From positions 186,001-250,000 of the forward strand of contig JAGWTR010000002.1 in assembly GCA_028868855.1 (NCBI GenBank): a stretch of 64,000 bases of DNA, read 5' to 3'. Below the pieces are notes generated by a model, which did no database searches, had not been told where the DNA came from, and saw only the letters and a list, made by a program, of their open reading frames with translations. Position 1 is the first letter of the stretch. The number at the start of each line of letters is the position of its first letter. This DNA is from Burkholderiales bacterium. GTDB taxonomy: Bacteria > Pseudomonadota > Gammaproteobacteria > Burkholderiales > Burkholderiaceae_C. The position numbers and the translations under genes are program-made. Shown here piece by piece: positions 35,420-44,379 of this stretch.

Positions 35420-36343
35420 CTAAACAGGCTGTTTGGTGAAGGTGTTGCATTGCTTGATTTCGCCCGAGTCAAAGCCGCGCTTGAACCAGGTCACGCGCTG
35501 TTGACTGGTGCCGTGCGTGAAGCTTTCGGGCACGACCTGGCCTTGCGATTTGCGCTGCAGGGTGTCGTCGCCAATTTGCGTGGCGGCGTTGAGCGCCTCT
35601 TCAATGTCGCCGGCCTCGATGATCTGGCGTGACTGTTGCGCATGGTTGGCCCACACGCCGGCAAAGCAATCGGCCTGTAGTTCCAGGCGCACGCTCAGGG
35701 CGTTGTACTGCACCTCGCTGACCTTGCCTCGCATGGCATCCATCTTGGCCGAGGTGCCCAGCAGGTTCTGCACATGGTGGCCCACTTCATGCGCGATGAC
35801 ATAGGCCTGGGCAAAATCACCCGGCGCGCCCAGGCGGTCGCGCAGGACGTCGTAGAAGCCCAAATCGATGTAGACCTTGCGGTCGGACGGGCAGTAGAAC
35901 GGCCCCATCGCAGCCTGGCCCTGACCGCAGGCGGTGGCCGTGCTGCCCCGGAAAATCCGCAGCTTGGGGTTCTGGTACTGGCTGCCGGCCTGGCGGAATA
36001 ATTCTTGCCACACGTCTTCGGTGTCGGCCAGCACGGTGGCGACGAACTGGGTTTGCTGATCTTGCGCTGGGCGGTGCTGTGAGGCAGACCCGTCTGGCGA
36101 TGGAATCTGGCTGACCTGGGTGGGCGACTGGCCTTGCAGGCTGCCTCCGCCTCCGCCCAACAAGCTCAATACCGTCATGGGGTTGATGCCCAGAAAATAA
36201 CTGGCCACCAGGGCGATGACCACTGTGCCCAGGCTCAGGCCTCGGCCGCCCAGGGAAAAACCTTGGCGCCCGCCGTCCGCAGGGCCGTCCCCATCTCTCA
36301 CATCCTCAACGTTGTCACTTTGACGGTTGCCCTGCCAGCGCAT
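35420..36343 (-). CDS. Neutral zinc metallopeptidase (YpfJ family)
   Basis: 307 residues. One N-terminal membrane helix (LGTVVIALVASYFLGINPM, about 37-55) anchors a periplasmic domain. The zinc motif HEVGHH is in AYVIAHEVGHHVQNLLG, and a further Glu is expected in LELQADCFAGVWA. The C-terminal block FTHGTSQQRVTWFKRGFDSG is diagnostic of PF04228. Physiological substrate unknown. Confidence 0.93.
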   Translation of the reverse strand: MRWQGNRQSDNVEDVRDGDGPADGGRQGFSLGGRGLSLGTVVIALVASYFLGINPMTVLSLLGGGGGSLQGQSPTQVSQIPSPDGSASQHRPAQDQQTQFVATVLADTEDVWQELFRQAGSQYQNPKLRIFRGSTATACGQGQAAMGPFYCPSDRKVYIDLGFYDVLRDRLGAPGDFAQAYVIAHEVGHHVQNLLGTSAKMDAMRGKVSEVQYNALSVRLELQADCFAGVWANHAQQSRQIIEAGDIEEALNAATQIGDDTLQRKSQGQVVPESFTHGTSQQRVTWFKRGFDSGEIKQCNTFTKQPV

Positions 36344-36459
36344 GATGTATTCCTCAATCGGTGCTGCAATGGATGGTAGCAGCGACCACTCCCCTGCGCA
36401 GGGCGCTCGATAGAATCGGCGGTTCTCGCTTTCATGCCCGCCAGGGCGGACCCTTCCTC

Positions 36460-38004
36460 ATGACCACCAGCCCATCAACTGCCGCGCCGATGTCGTCCAC
36501 CTCCCTGGGACGCTGGCTGCTGTTGACCGCGGTCGTGTCTTTGTTGATGCGACTATGGATCTCGGTGGCGCTGCCCATCACGGGCGACGAGGCCTTGTTC
36601 TACTGGTGGTCGGTGTTCCTGGATTGGGGCTATTACGACCACCCGCCTATGGTGGCCTGGTGGATTGCGCCGATGCGGGCCTTGCTGGGCGATGCGACCT
36701 GGTCGATCCGACTGCCCGTGGTCTTGCTGCCTTTGGGGGTGGGCTGGGCGCTGTGGTGGGGCCTGTCATCAATCAACCGCGAACGCGCCGCCTGGGCGGT
36801 GCTTTTTTACTGGCTGACACCGATTGCGTGGCTCAACGCGCTGATCACCACGGACACACCGGTGATCTTCTGGTCGGCATGGTCGGTGGCTGCCTTGATC
36901 CGGGCACAACAGGCCATTTCGCAAGGCCGGCGCGCCTGGGGCCTGTATGCGCTGTCCGGACTGTTCCTGGGGGCGGCGGTCCTCTCCAAATACTTCGCCG
37001 TGCTGCTTGGCCTGTCCTACCTCGTGTACTTCGCGCTGTTCAACCGCGCGGCCTGGCGCGGTTTCGTGGTGCTGGCCGTGTGCGCGGTGCCGGCGGTGCT
37101 GGTCAACATCGGGTGGAACCTCACCCATTGCTGGACCAACATCATGTTCAACCTCTACAACCGCAATGAGGGCGCCGAGTTTTCATGGACCACACCGGCG
37201 CTGTATGTGCTCATGATGGCCTATCTGGTCAGCCCTGCGGCGTTGTGGTTGGGCTTCAAGCATCGGCGTGAGGTGCTCGGCACCCTGGGCCGACACACCC
37301 TGTTGGCCTGCGTGGTGCTGGTGCCCTTGCTGTGCTTTGGTCTGATGTCGGCCAAGAAGGTGATCGGCCTGCATTGGGTCATGGCCTTTTATCCCTTCAT
37401 CTTCGTGCTGCTGGCCTGGGCCTTGCCCTCGCATCGTTTGATGAGCTGCGCGCGCGGCCTGGCCTTGTTCCTGGCCTTGCATGTCGTGGCGGTACTGGCC
37501 CTGTCGATGACCTCATTGCACCAGTGGCAGAGCCTGAAGATGTACCCGCGTCTCGTGCAGGGCTTTCGCAGCGAGCAGATGCTCGCCAAGGTGCAAGCGC
37601 CAGGCGTGGTCATGATGAGCAACGGTTACACGCCGTCGTCCATCTACGGGTATGCCCAGAAAGCCCACATGCCGGTGTTCGGTCTGGGTAGCCTGCACGC
37701 CCGTCAGGACGACCTGATCGTGGACTACGCCGCCTACCAGGGCCGCACCATCCGCATCATTCAACACAACCCGCCCAATCTGGACGACTACCGTCCGTAC
37801 TTTGCGGCGGTCAAGGTGCTCGATTTCAAGCAAGATGGCTTCACCTATTACGCGGTCGAAGGTGTCGGCTTTGACTACCCCGCCTACCGGCGAGGGGTCA
37901 TGGGCGAGATCAACCGCCGCTATTACCGCTTCCCTTCATGGCTGCCCGTCTGGGGTTGTGCTTTTTGCCAGCGTTACTGTGGAGCCGCGCGCTGCACGCC
38001 CTGA
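36460..38004 (+). CDS. GT39/ArnT-like membrane glycosyltransferase
   Basis: 514 residues from the ATG at 36460. It has about ten to twelve membrane segments. The first periplasmic loop carries ITGDEALFYWWSVFLDWGYY with the catalytic-type Asp, and YYDHPPMVAWW follows, as in ArnT and related polyprenyl-phosphate-sugar transferases. It should transfer a sugar from a polyprenyl phosphate donor to lipid A, a protein or another acceptor. A second GT39 gene is at 44360-46168. Its gene lies 16 bp or less from the nadB leader, so the two may be cotranscribed. Confidence 0.88.
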   Translation: MTTSPSTAAPMSSTSLGRWLLLTAVVSLLMRLWISVALPITGDEALFYWWSVFLDWGYYDHPPMVAWWIAPMRALLGDATWSIRLPVVLLPLGVGWALWWGLSSINRERAAWAVLFYWLTPIAWLNALITTDTPVIFWSAWSVAALIRAQQAISQGRRAWGLYALSGLFLGAAVLSKYFAVLLGLSYLVYFALFNRAAWRGFVVLAVCAVPAVLVNIGWNLTHCWTNIMFNLYNRNEGAEFSWTTPALYVLMMAYLVSPAALWLGFKHRREVLGTLGRHTLLACVVLVPLLCFGLMSAKKVIGLHWVMAFYPFIFVLLAWALPSHRLMSCARGLALFLALHVVAVLALSMTSLHQWQSLKMYPRLVQGFRSEQMLAKVQAPGVVMMSNGYTPSSIYGYAQKAHMPVFGLGSLHARQDDLIVDYAAYQGRTIRIIQHNPPNLDDYRPYFAAVKVLDFKQDGFTYYAVEGVGFDYPAYRRGVMGEINRRYYRFPSWLPVWGCAFCQRYCGAARCTP

Positions 38005-38053
38005 TCGCTAGAATGGCCATTTGGTCCTTTTTGCGACTTGCTCGCCCCCTTGC

Positions 38054-39703
38054 ATGACTGCCCAAACTTCGGTTTCTGAACTCCCCGTGGTCATCATCGG
38101 CGCGGGCTTGGCCGGCTTGACCGTGGCCTTGCATCTGGCTGCGACCCAGCCGGTGATCGTGCTGGCCAAGCGCCAGTTGGAAGAAGGCGCCACGGCTTGG
38201 GCGCAAGGTGGCATCGTCGGAGTGCTGGGCACGGACGACAGCATCGCCTCACATGTGCAGGACACGCAGGACGCCGGTGCAGGTCTGGTGGATGAGCACA
38301 CCGCTGAGTTCATTGCGCGCAACAGCGCTCGTGCAGTGGAATGGCTGGTCGAGCAGGGTGTGCCGTTTTCGCCCGACCCCGAAGGCCCGCTGGGACTGCA
38401 TCTGACGCGCGAAGGCGGCCATGCCGTGCGGCGCATCGCGCATGCGGCCGATGCCACCGGCAAGGCCATCCACGATGTGTTGCTGGCCGAGGTGAAGCGC
38501 CACCCCAACATCAGCTTGCGTGAACGCTGGATGGCCGTGGACCTGATCACCGACCGCCATCTGCGCCGCGCAGGTGGCCCGGGTGCGACCTTGTCGCCGA
38601 CAGATCACCGCTGCCATGGCGTCTACGCCCTGGACATTGAGTCGCAGCGGGTCGAAACCCTGGCGGCGTCGGCAGTGGTGCTCGCCACGGGCGGCGCGGG
38701 CAAGGTCTATCGCTACACGACCAACCCCGACACCTCCACAGGCGACGGCATTGCCATGGCCTGGCGGGCAGGCTGCCGCGTTGGCAATATGGAGTTCATC
38801 CAGTTTCATCCGACCTGCCTGTATCACCCGCAAGAGCGCAGTTTTTTGATCACTGAAGCGCTGCGCGGCGAGGGCGCCTACCTGCGCCTGCCCGATGGCA
38901 CGCGCTTCATGGCGGCCCACGATGAGCGCGGTGAGTTGGCCCCGCGCGACATCGTCGCCCGCGCGATTGACTTCGAGATGAAGAAGCACGGTCTGGATCA
39001 TGTCTGGCTGGACGCCACACACCTGGGCGAAGCCTTTCTGAAAGAGCATTTCCCGACCATCCATGCGCGTTGCCTGTCGCTGGGCATTGACATCGCCCGC
39101 CAACCCATCCCCGTGGTGCCGGCGGCCCACTACACCTGTGGTGGCGTGGTGACCGATCTGAGTGGTCGCACTGACCTGCCAGGGTTGTATGGCGTGGGCG
39201 AAACCACCTACACCGGTCTGCACGGAGCCAACCGGTTGGCCAGCAATTCACTGCTGGAATGCGTGGTGCTGGGGCGCACCTGCGCTGACGACATCCAGGC
39301 GCAGTCACGCCAGATGCCAGTGGTGCTGCCAGGCTGGGACGAAAGCCAGGTGACCGATGCCGACGAAGAGGTCGTGATTGCCCACAACTGGGACGAGTTG
39401 CGCCTCGTGATGTGGAACTACGTGGGCATTGTGCGCACCACGCGTCGCTTGGAGCGCGCACTGCACCGCATCAAATTGCTGCGCAGCGAGATCGACGATT
39501 ACTACGCCAACTTCCGTGTCTCACGTGACTTGCTGGAGCTGCGCAACCTGGTCGACTGCGCCGAGTTGATCGTGCGTTCGGCCCTGTCACGCCAGGAAAG
39601 CCGGGGCCTGCATTTCAGCCGCGACTACCCCCGCACGCTGCCTGTCAGCTTCCCCACCATCCTGTGCAAGAAGCCGAAAAAGAAGGATGCCTGGTTGCCC
39701 TAG
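38054..39703 (+). CDS. nadB: L-aspartate oxidase
   Basis: 549 residues from the ATG at 38054. The FAD-binding motif [18 protein letters not shown] lies near the N-terminus, followed by [14 protein letters not shown], the flavoprotein-specific block. [16 protein letters not shown] and the capping-domain [16 protein letters not shown] precede the C-terminal helical domain ([12 protein letters not shown]). It oxidises Asp to iminoaspartate, which NadA condenses with dihydroxyacetone phosphate. nadA and nadC lie 2.7 kb downstream on the other strand. Confidence 0.96.
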   Translation: MTAQTSVSELPVVIIGAGLAGLTVALHLAATQPVIVLAKRQLEEGATAWAQGGIVGVLGTDDSIASHVQDTQDAGAGLVDEHTAEFIARNSARAVEWLVEQGVPFSPDPEGPLGLHLTREGGHAVRRIAHAADATGKAIHDVLLAEVKRHPNISLRERWMAVDLITDRHLRRAGGPGATLSPTDHRCHGVYALDIESQRVETLAASAVVLATGGAGKVYRYTTNPDTSTGDGIAMAWRAGCRVGNMEFIQFHPTCLYHPQERSFLITEALRGEGAYLRLPDGTRFMAAHDERGELAPRDIVARAIDFEMKKHGLDHVWLDATHLGEAFLKEHFPTIHARCLSLGIDIARQPIPVVPAAHYTCGGVVTDLSGRTDLPGLYGVGETTYTGLHGANRLASNSLLECVVLGRTCADDIQAQSRQMPVVLPGWDESQVTDADEEVVIAHNWDELRLVMWNYVGIVRTTRRLERALHRIKLLRSEIDDYYANFRVSRDLLELRNLVDCAELIVRSALSRQESRGLHFSRDYPRTLPVSFPTILCKKPKKKDAWLP

Positions 39704-39770
39704 AATCCCGGCTCCAATAAATAACTCAGGGAATTCGGGCGGGGGGCGTGCTGCCATGGGTTGAAGCCCA

Positions 39771-41186
39771 ATGGCCATGTCAGGTCGTTCTCCGTGCCTT
39801 TTGCACGTCATGGGATATCTCACTTCTGCTATCAGGCAGCTGACCGTCGTCGCATTGGCGGCCGTCATGGTTTCAATCACCTTCGGGCACCAGCTGGCCC
39901 AGGCCGCAGGGTCGTCCTGCAAGACACGCTACCCCATCGTTCTTTCGCACCACTGGGGCGCGCGCAGGATCTGCAATGCTGACCAGCTGCCTGCCGGGCG
40001 GACCTGCGAGCAGATCGAGCAGGCCAAGAACTGCCGCAGTTGGGTGGGTGCGCAATGCATGCTGTGGGAAGTTCCGCCGGACGAGGCCGACCTGCCTCCG
40101 CGCGACACGAACCTCAGCAACCCGGCCCTGGTTCGCAACATGAAGGCTTACCACCGCTACTTCAGCAAGGAAATTGTTGATCGCTTGCGCAACAGCTTTG
40201 CCCAGAACGGCTGCGGCAATGCCGTCTACATCGCGGACAAGCCGGTGTTGGCCAGCTACGACGTGCGGGCCCGGGTCCTGCGTGAAACGGTGCTGCAGGC
40301 CCTGCGCGAAACCGGTGCCGCCAAGGTCAACATCATCGGGATGTCGCAGGGCGTGCAGGATGCGCGCTACATGACGGCCGCCTTGCCTGTGGATGAGCGC
40401 AACCCGGCTTTGGGTCAGATGCGAGACAAGGTGGCCAGCATCGTCAGCGTGGTCGGCGAAGACGCGGGTGCGCAGTCGTCCGGCTTGTTGCTCGATACCT
40501 TCTACGCGTTGAACCAGGGGCAATGGAACAACCCACAGGCTTTGGGCAGTCAGTGGAAGGAATCAGAGGTTGACGCCATGCTCTGGCGGGACAAGCGCGT
40601 CAGCAGTCCCAAATACGTCCTGTCCGAGGTCGGTTATGCCGACTCCGATGCCGGTTTGACGTCCATGGGCAAGTACCAGAGCTGGTTGCGATCCATGGTC
40701 GAGTTGAGCAACCGCTACATGAAGCCTGGTTTCTGGCAGCAGTTGAGCTTCGAGCAGAATTGGGCGGCGCTTCGCGCTGCGGCGGGCATGAGCGACCTGC
40801 AATGGTCTGACAAAGTGCCCGACTCGGCTGAGGCGAACAACGGTGTGTACTACGCCAGCTATGCCGCCCACATCCGCAACCCCGTGCCCGAATGGGGCAA
40901 CGAAGCCTACATCTATGCGCTGTTGCAAACGCGCTATGGCGACAACGACAGCATGGTGACCGTGAGCAGTCAGAGTTTTGCCGGCAAAGGGGGCTGGAAC
41001 TTTCACCACATCAAGACCATGAATGGCAGTGTGCTGGGCAGGGGCTACCACCACATGTTCTTCAGTGGCCGCAACGATGCTCTTTATGCGCCGGAAGCGG
41101 GCTATCGAGAGGTCTGGCCTTACAACGGCTCCTCGGCTGACTTCTACGAGGTGGTGGCAAGCAACCTCAAGCTCAACGGGTTCTGA
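39771..41186 (+). CDS. Secreted alpha/beta-hydrolase (triacylglycerol lipase-like)
   Basis: 471 residues with a signal peptide (VALAAVMVSITFGHQLAQA, about 28-46). RYPIVLSHHWG begins the hydrolase core as in true lipases. The nucleophile elbow GMSQG (in VNIIGMSQGVQDARY) supplies Ser. The segment NDSMVTVSSQSF resembles the acid-residue loop of bacterial lipases (NDGLVPxxS), and HHMFFSG may hold the catalytic His. Several Cys pairs (about 51-95) suggest disulfides. No lipase chaperone gene adjoins. A helical or lid insertion lies in 240-340. Family assignment is good; substrate is inferred. Confidence 0.75.
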   Translation: MAMSGRSPCLLHVMGYLTSAIRQLTVVALAAVMVSITFGHQLAQAAGSSCKTRYPIVLSHHWGARRICNADQLPAGRTCEQIEQAKNCRSWVGAQCMLWEVPPDEADLPPRDTNLSNPALVRNMKAYHRYFSKEIVDRLRNSFAQNGCGNAVYIADKPVLASYDVRARVLRETVLQALRETGAAKVNIIGMSQGVQDARYMTAALPVDERNPALGQMRDKVASIVSVVGEDAGAQSSGLLLDTFYALNQGQWNNPQALGSQWKESEVDAMLWRDKRVSSPKYVLSEVGYADSDAGLTSMGKYQSWLRSMVELSNRYMKPGFWQQLSFEQNWAALRAAAGMSDLQWSDKVPDSAEANNGVYYASYAAHIRNPVPEWGNEAYIYALLQTRYGDNDSMVTVSSQSFAGKGGWNFHHIKTMNGSVLGRGYHHMFFSGRNDALYAPEAGYREVWPYNGSSADFYEVVASNLKLNGF

Positions 41187-41199
41187 ACAGGGCCGTGGT

Positions 41200-41484
41200 T
41201 CAGCGGCGCGCCCGCATCGCAAAGCGCGCCTGCACGAACTCAAAGGCGTAGCGCACCGCCTCCGCAATGGCGGTGTCGTTGTTGGCGCGTTCTTTCTCCG
41301 TGAGGTAGAACACCAGGTCCACCTCATGACGGATGTAGCGCGGCGGCAGGTGGTTGAGCGCCACACAAGCCACGTCAGGCAGCTGCTCCTCCTTCAGCCC
41401 CGGATAGCCGGGCGCTGCCTCGCGAACGGCGTCAATGACCTGACGCTCGTAGTAGTTGCGCAGGCTTGAAAAATCAGCTGGCAT
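41200..41484 (-). CDS. ComFB-family protein
   Basis: 94 residues. YYERQVIDAVREAAPGY, then PDVACVALNHLPPRYIRHEVD and the C-terminal helix match the late-competence ComFB family (PF10719), whose hallmark is the LPPRY block. Recent work, as I recall it, describes ComFB proteins in cyanobacteria as cyclic di-nucleotide receptors; whether this one binds c-di-GMP is inference. It overlaps the nadC start region on the same strand (nadC ends at 41474) and is likely in the nadA-nadC transcription unit. Confidence 0.8.
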   Translation of the reverse strand: MPADFSSLRNYYERQVIDAVREAAPGYPGLKEEQLPDVACVALNHLPPRYIRHEVDLVFYLTEKERANNDTAIAEAVRYAFEFVQARFAMRARR

Positions 41485-42382
41485 GTTGCTCCAGTACCCG
41501 TAATGAGAAGTCCACCGCGGTGACGTCCTTGGTGAGCTTGCCGATGGAGATGCGGTCCACGCCAGTGGCGGCGATGTTGTGCAACTGGCTCAGGGTCACG
41601 CCGCCGGAAACCTCCAGCAAGGCTTGGCCTTGGGTCAGTTCGTGGTTGATCGCAACGGCCTCCCGCATGTGCTGAAGGTCAAAGTTGTCCAGCAAGATGC
41701 TGGTGGCACCAGCGCCGAGCGCTTCGCGCAACTGGTCGAGCGTTTCGACCTCGATCTGGATGCTGATGTGATCGCGCAGCGCTTGGGCTTGCGCGGCCAC
41801 CAGGGCTTGCGCATTGCGCAACGCGGCGCTGACGCTGCCGGCGGCGGCAATGTGGTTCTCCTTGATCAGGATGCCGTCGTATAAAGCCAGGCGTTGGTTG
41901 GCCCCGCCGCCGACGCGCACTGCGTACTTTTGCGCCAAGCGCAAGCCGGGCAGGGTCTTGCGCGTGTCCAGCACCAGGCAGCCACGCGGGTTGGGGGAGG
42001 CGCCTTCAATGGCCTGCACGTGCTGGTGCGTCAGGGTGGCCACCGCAGACAAGGTCTGCACGAAGTTGATGCCAGGGCGCTCGGCGGTCAGTAGGGCGCG
42101 GGCGTCGGCCTCAATCAGGCAGACCTCGGTGTTGGGGGCCATCACGGCGCCCTCGGCATAGGACCACTTTAGGGTGGCCGTCGGGTCCAGCTTGAGCAGG
42201 CAGCCTTCAAACCACTCGCGGCCACACAGGACGGCATTTTCACGCACCAGCAAGCGGGCTTTCACGCGCTGGCCGGCGGGCACCAGTTGCGCGGTCCAGT
42301 CGCACACACCGATGTCTTCAAACAGCGCGTCGCGGATATTGCGCTCGCGCGCTTCGATGAGGGTTTCGTTGTGGTCGAACAT
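41474..42382 (-). CDS. nadC: Nicotinate-nucleotide pyrophosphorylase (carboxylating)
   Basis: 302 residues from the ATG at 42382. It has FEDIGVCDWTAQLVP at the start, NFVQTLSAVATLTHQHVQAI, LDTRKTLPGLRLAQKYAVRVGGG with the phosphoribosyl-binding Arg/Lys, and HIAAAGSVSAAL. The C-terminal GVDRISIGKLTKD closes the barrel. It converts quinolinate and PRPP to NaMN. It follows nadA by 21 bp in the nadA-nadC-comFB order. Confidence 0.96.
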   Translation of the reverse strand: MFDHNETLIEARERNIRDALFEDIGVCDWTAQLVPAGQRVKARLLVRENAVLCGREWFEGCLLKLDPTATLKWSYAEGAVMAPNTEVCLIEADARALLTAERPGINFVQTLSAVATLTHQHVQAIEGASPNPRGCLVLDTRKTLPGLRLAQKYAVRVGGGANQRLALYDGILIKENHIAAAGSVSAALRNAQALVAAQAQALRDHISIQIEVETLDQLREALGAGATSILLDNFDLQHMREAVAINHELTQGQALLEVSGGVTLSQLHNIAATGVDRISIGKLTKDVTAVDFSLRVLEQHAS

Positions 42383-42403
42383 GGTTATCAAAAACGGAGG
42401 TGG

Positions 42404-43525
42404 TCAGGCAGCGCCAATGTTGGGTACAAAACCCTGCGTAGGCTTTTGGATGGCGGCCGGATTGCGAGCCACGAAGTCGAGCATGCGGTCGATGCAGCCC
42501 TTGGCCTGCACTCGGATGTCATCGGGAATGGTGATCTCGCCCGTGCCTTGTTCAAGGCACTCCAGCACGCCTTGCAGGGCGTTCATCGCCATCCAGGGGC
42601 AGTGCGCACAACTCTTGCAGGTGGCGCTGTTGCCAGCGGTAGGTGCTTCGATCAGCAACTTGTGCGGTGCCAGCTGGTGCATGCGGTGCAGGATGCCGTT
42701 GTCGGTGGCCACGATGAATTCTGGGGCGTCCATTTCGACCACGGCCTTGAGCAACTGTGACGTCGACCCCACGACGTCGGCCAGAGCGACGACGCTCTCA
42801 GGCGACTCCGGGTGCACCAGTATCTTGGCCAAGGGGTGCTTCTTGCGAAGCAGGTCAAGTTCCAGGCTCTTGAACTCGTCATGGACGATGCAGGCACCAT
42901 TCCACATCAGCATGTCGGCGCCGGTTTGCTGCTGAATGTAGCGGCCCAGGTGCCGGTCTGGCGCCCACAGCACCTTCTCGCCCTGGGCCTTGAGGTGGCC
43001 CACGATGGCCAAGGCACATGAGCTGGTCACCATCCAGTCGGCGCGGGCCTTCACCGCGGCGCTGGTGTTGGCGTAGACCACCACCTTGCGGTCCGGGTGG
43101 GCGTCGCAAAATTTGGCGAAGTCATCGGCCGGGCAACCCAGGTCCAGCGAGCACGTGGCGTCCAGATCGGGCATCAGCACGTGTTTTTCGGGGCTGAGAA
43201 TCTTGGCTGATTCACCCATGAACTTCACGCCGGCCACGATCAGGGTCTGCGCCGCATGGTCGCGACCAAAGCGGGCCATCTCCAGCGAGTCGGACACGCA
43301 GCCGCCCGTTTCCAGCGCCAGGTCCTGGATGTCACCGTCCACGTAATAGTGGGCCACCAGCACGGCCTTGCGTTCTTTCAGCAGGGACTTAATGCGGGTT
43401 TTGGTGGCTTCTTTTTGATCGGGGCTCAGCGGGGCGGGCACCTTGGCCCACGCGTGGGCGGTGCAACTGGCGCCACTGGCATCCTGGCGGGTGTAGTCGT
43501 AGACGACGGTATCGGCGAAAGTCAT
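42404..43525 (-). CDS. nadA: Quinolinate synthase
   Basis: 373 residues from the ATG at 43525. Triplicated NadA fold with [21 protein letters not shown], then [21 protein letters not shown]. The 4Fe-4S cysteines are in [19 protein letters not shown] and [14 protein letters not shown]. It joins iminoaspartate from NadB with dihydroxyacetone phosphate. First gene of the minus-strand NAD unit. Confidence 0.96.
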   Translation of the reverse strand: MTFADTVVYDYTRQDASGASCTAHAWAKVPAPLSPDQKEATKTRIKSLLKERKAVLVAHYYVDGDIQDLALETGGCVSDSLEMARFGRDHAAQTLIVAGVKFMGESAKILSPEKHVLMPDLDATCSLDLGCPADDFAKFCDAHPDRKVVVYANTSAAVKARADWMVTSSCALAIVGHLKAQGEKVLWAPDRHLGRYIQQQTGADMLMWNGACIVHDEFKSLELDLLRKKHPLAKILVHPESPESVVALADVVGSTSQLLKAVVEMDAPEFIVATDNGILHRMHQLAPHKLLIEAPTAGNSATCKSCAHCPWMAMNALQGVLECLEQGTGEITIPDDIRVQAKGCIDRMLDFVARNPAAIQKPTQGFVPNIGAA

Positions 43526-43635
43526 GGTCGGCAATCGTGCGCGTTTGGCGCAAAAAGTTCAGGCCAGGGTCCTGGCAGCTGTATTGCAGGGACGGTGAAT
43601 GCTAGCCCAGATGGCCGGGGCCGTGCGGCCTGCGG

Positions 43636-44379
43636 TTATTGGGCGTGGGCATGGCGCTGCTGCCAGCGGCGGTCACAGAAGGCGATGATTTCGCACGACA
43701 CCCACACGGCATAAAACGCGAAGATGATGTCGCTCAGGAAATGACCGCCTTGCATCATGCGGCCCGCCCCGATGACGCTGCCGGTCACCACGCCAATGAG
43801 CAGCCAGCGGCGGCGCCACACCGGGCCGGCGGTCAGCCCCAGACTCATCAGCCAAAAACCGGCGGCAGCATGACTGCTGACAAAGCTGCGGTGGTGAGCG
43901 GTGTCCGCGCCGGGTTGAAAGGTCCCGTGAAAGGGCTCAGTGCCACCCAATTCGATGACCTGGACCGGGCGGGGACGCCCCATCGCATTCTTGAACCAGC
44001 CTTCAACCACCAAGCCAGGCCCCAGCAGTCCGCACAGCACGGCCACGATGGCCAAGCGCCGCCACGGACCTGTGCAGCGCTGAGCCAGCGTGGCGTGGCC
44101 CAGACCTCGCAACAGGCGTGCGATCAAGGGGCTGATCAGGGCAAACACCGCCAGGGTGGCGACAATGGCGCGACCCACCGTCGGCGACCACAGGTACAGG
44201 GCTCGCACCACTGGATCCTGGGCGTGGATGAAGCCCAATCCGGGGGTGTAGTAGTGGGCAGCTACGGCCAAGTCGATGCGCGGCAGCTTGGCAAACAGCG
44301 CCACGCACAGAAACAGGCCTGCCCAGATCAGGCGCGTGTCCAGCGGCGCGTCGTCGCCCTTAGTCGGCACTGATGTCAT
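43636..44379 (-). CDS. PAP2-family membrane phosphatase
   Basis: 247 residues from the ATG at 44379, with about five to six membrane helices. The three PAP2 motifs are present: KNAMGRPRP, SSHAAAG and RMMQGGHFLSD. Such enzymes remove phosphate from lipid A (LpxE/LpxF) or undecaprenyl diphosphate. It overlaps the GT39 gene by 20 bp and ends a minus-strand run of four envelope genes (43636-48271), so a role in the polyprenyl-phosphate sugar cycle or lipid A modification is likely. Confidence 0.9.
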   Translation of the reverse strand: MTSVPTKGDDAPLDTRLIWAGLFLCVALFAKLPRIDLAVAAHYYTPGLGFIHAQDPVVRALYLWSPTVGRAIVATLAVFALISPLIARLLRGLGHATLAQRCTGPWRRLAIVAVLCGLLGPGLVVEGWFKNAMGRPRPVQVIELGGTEPFHGTFQPGADTAHHRSFVSSHAAAGFWLMSLGLTAGPVWRRRWLLIGVVTGSVIGAGRMMQGGHFLSDIIFAFYAVWVSCEIIAFCDRRWQQRHAHAQ

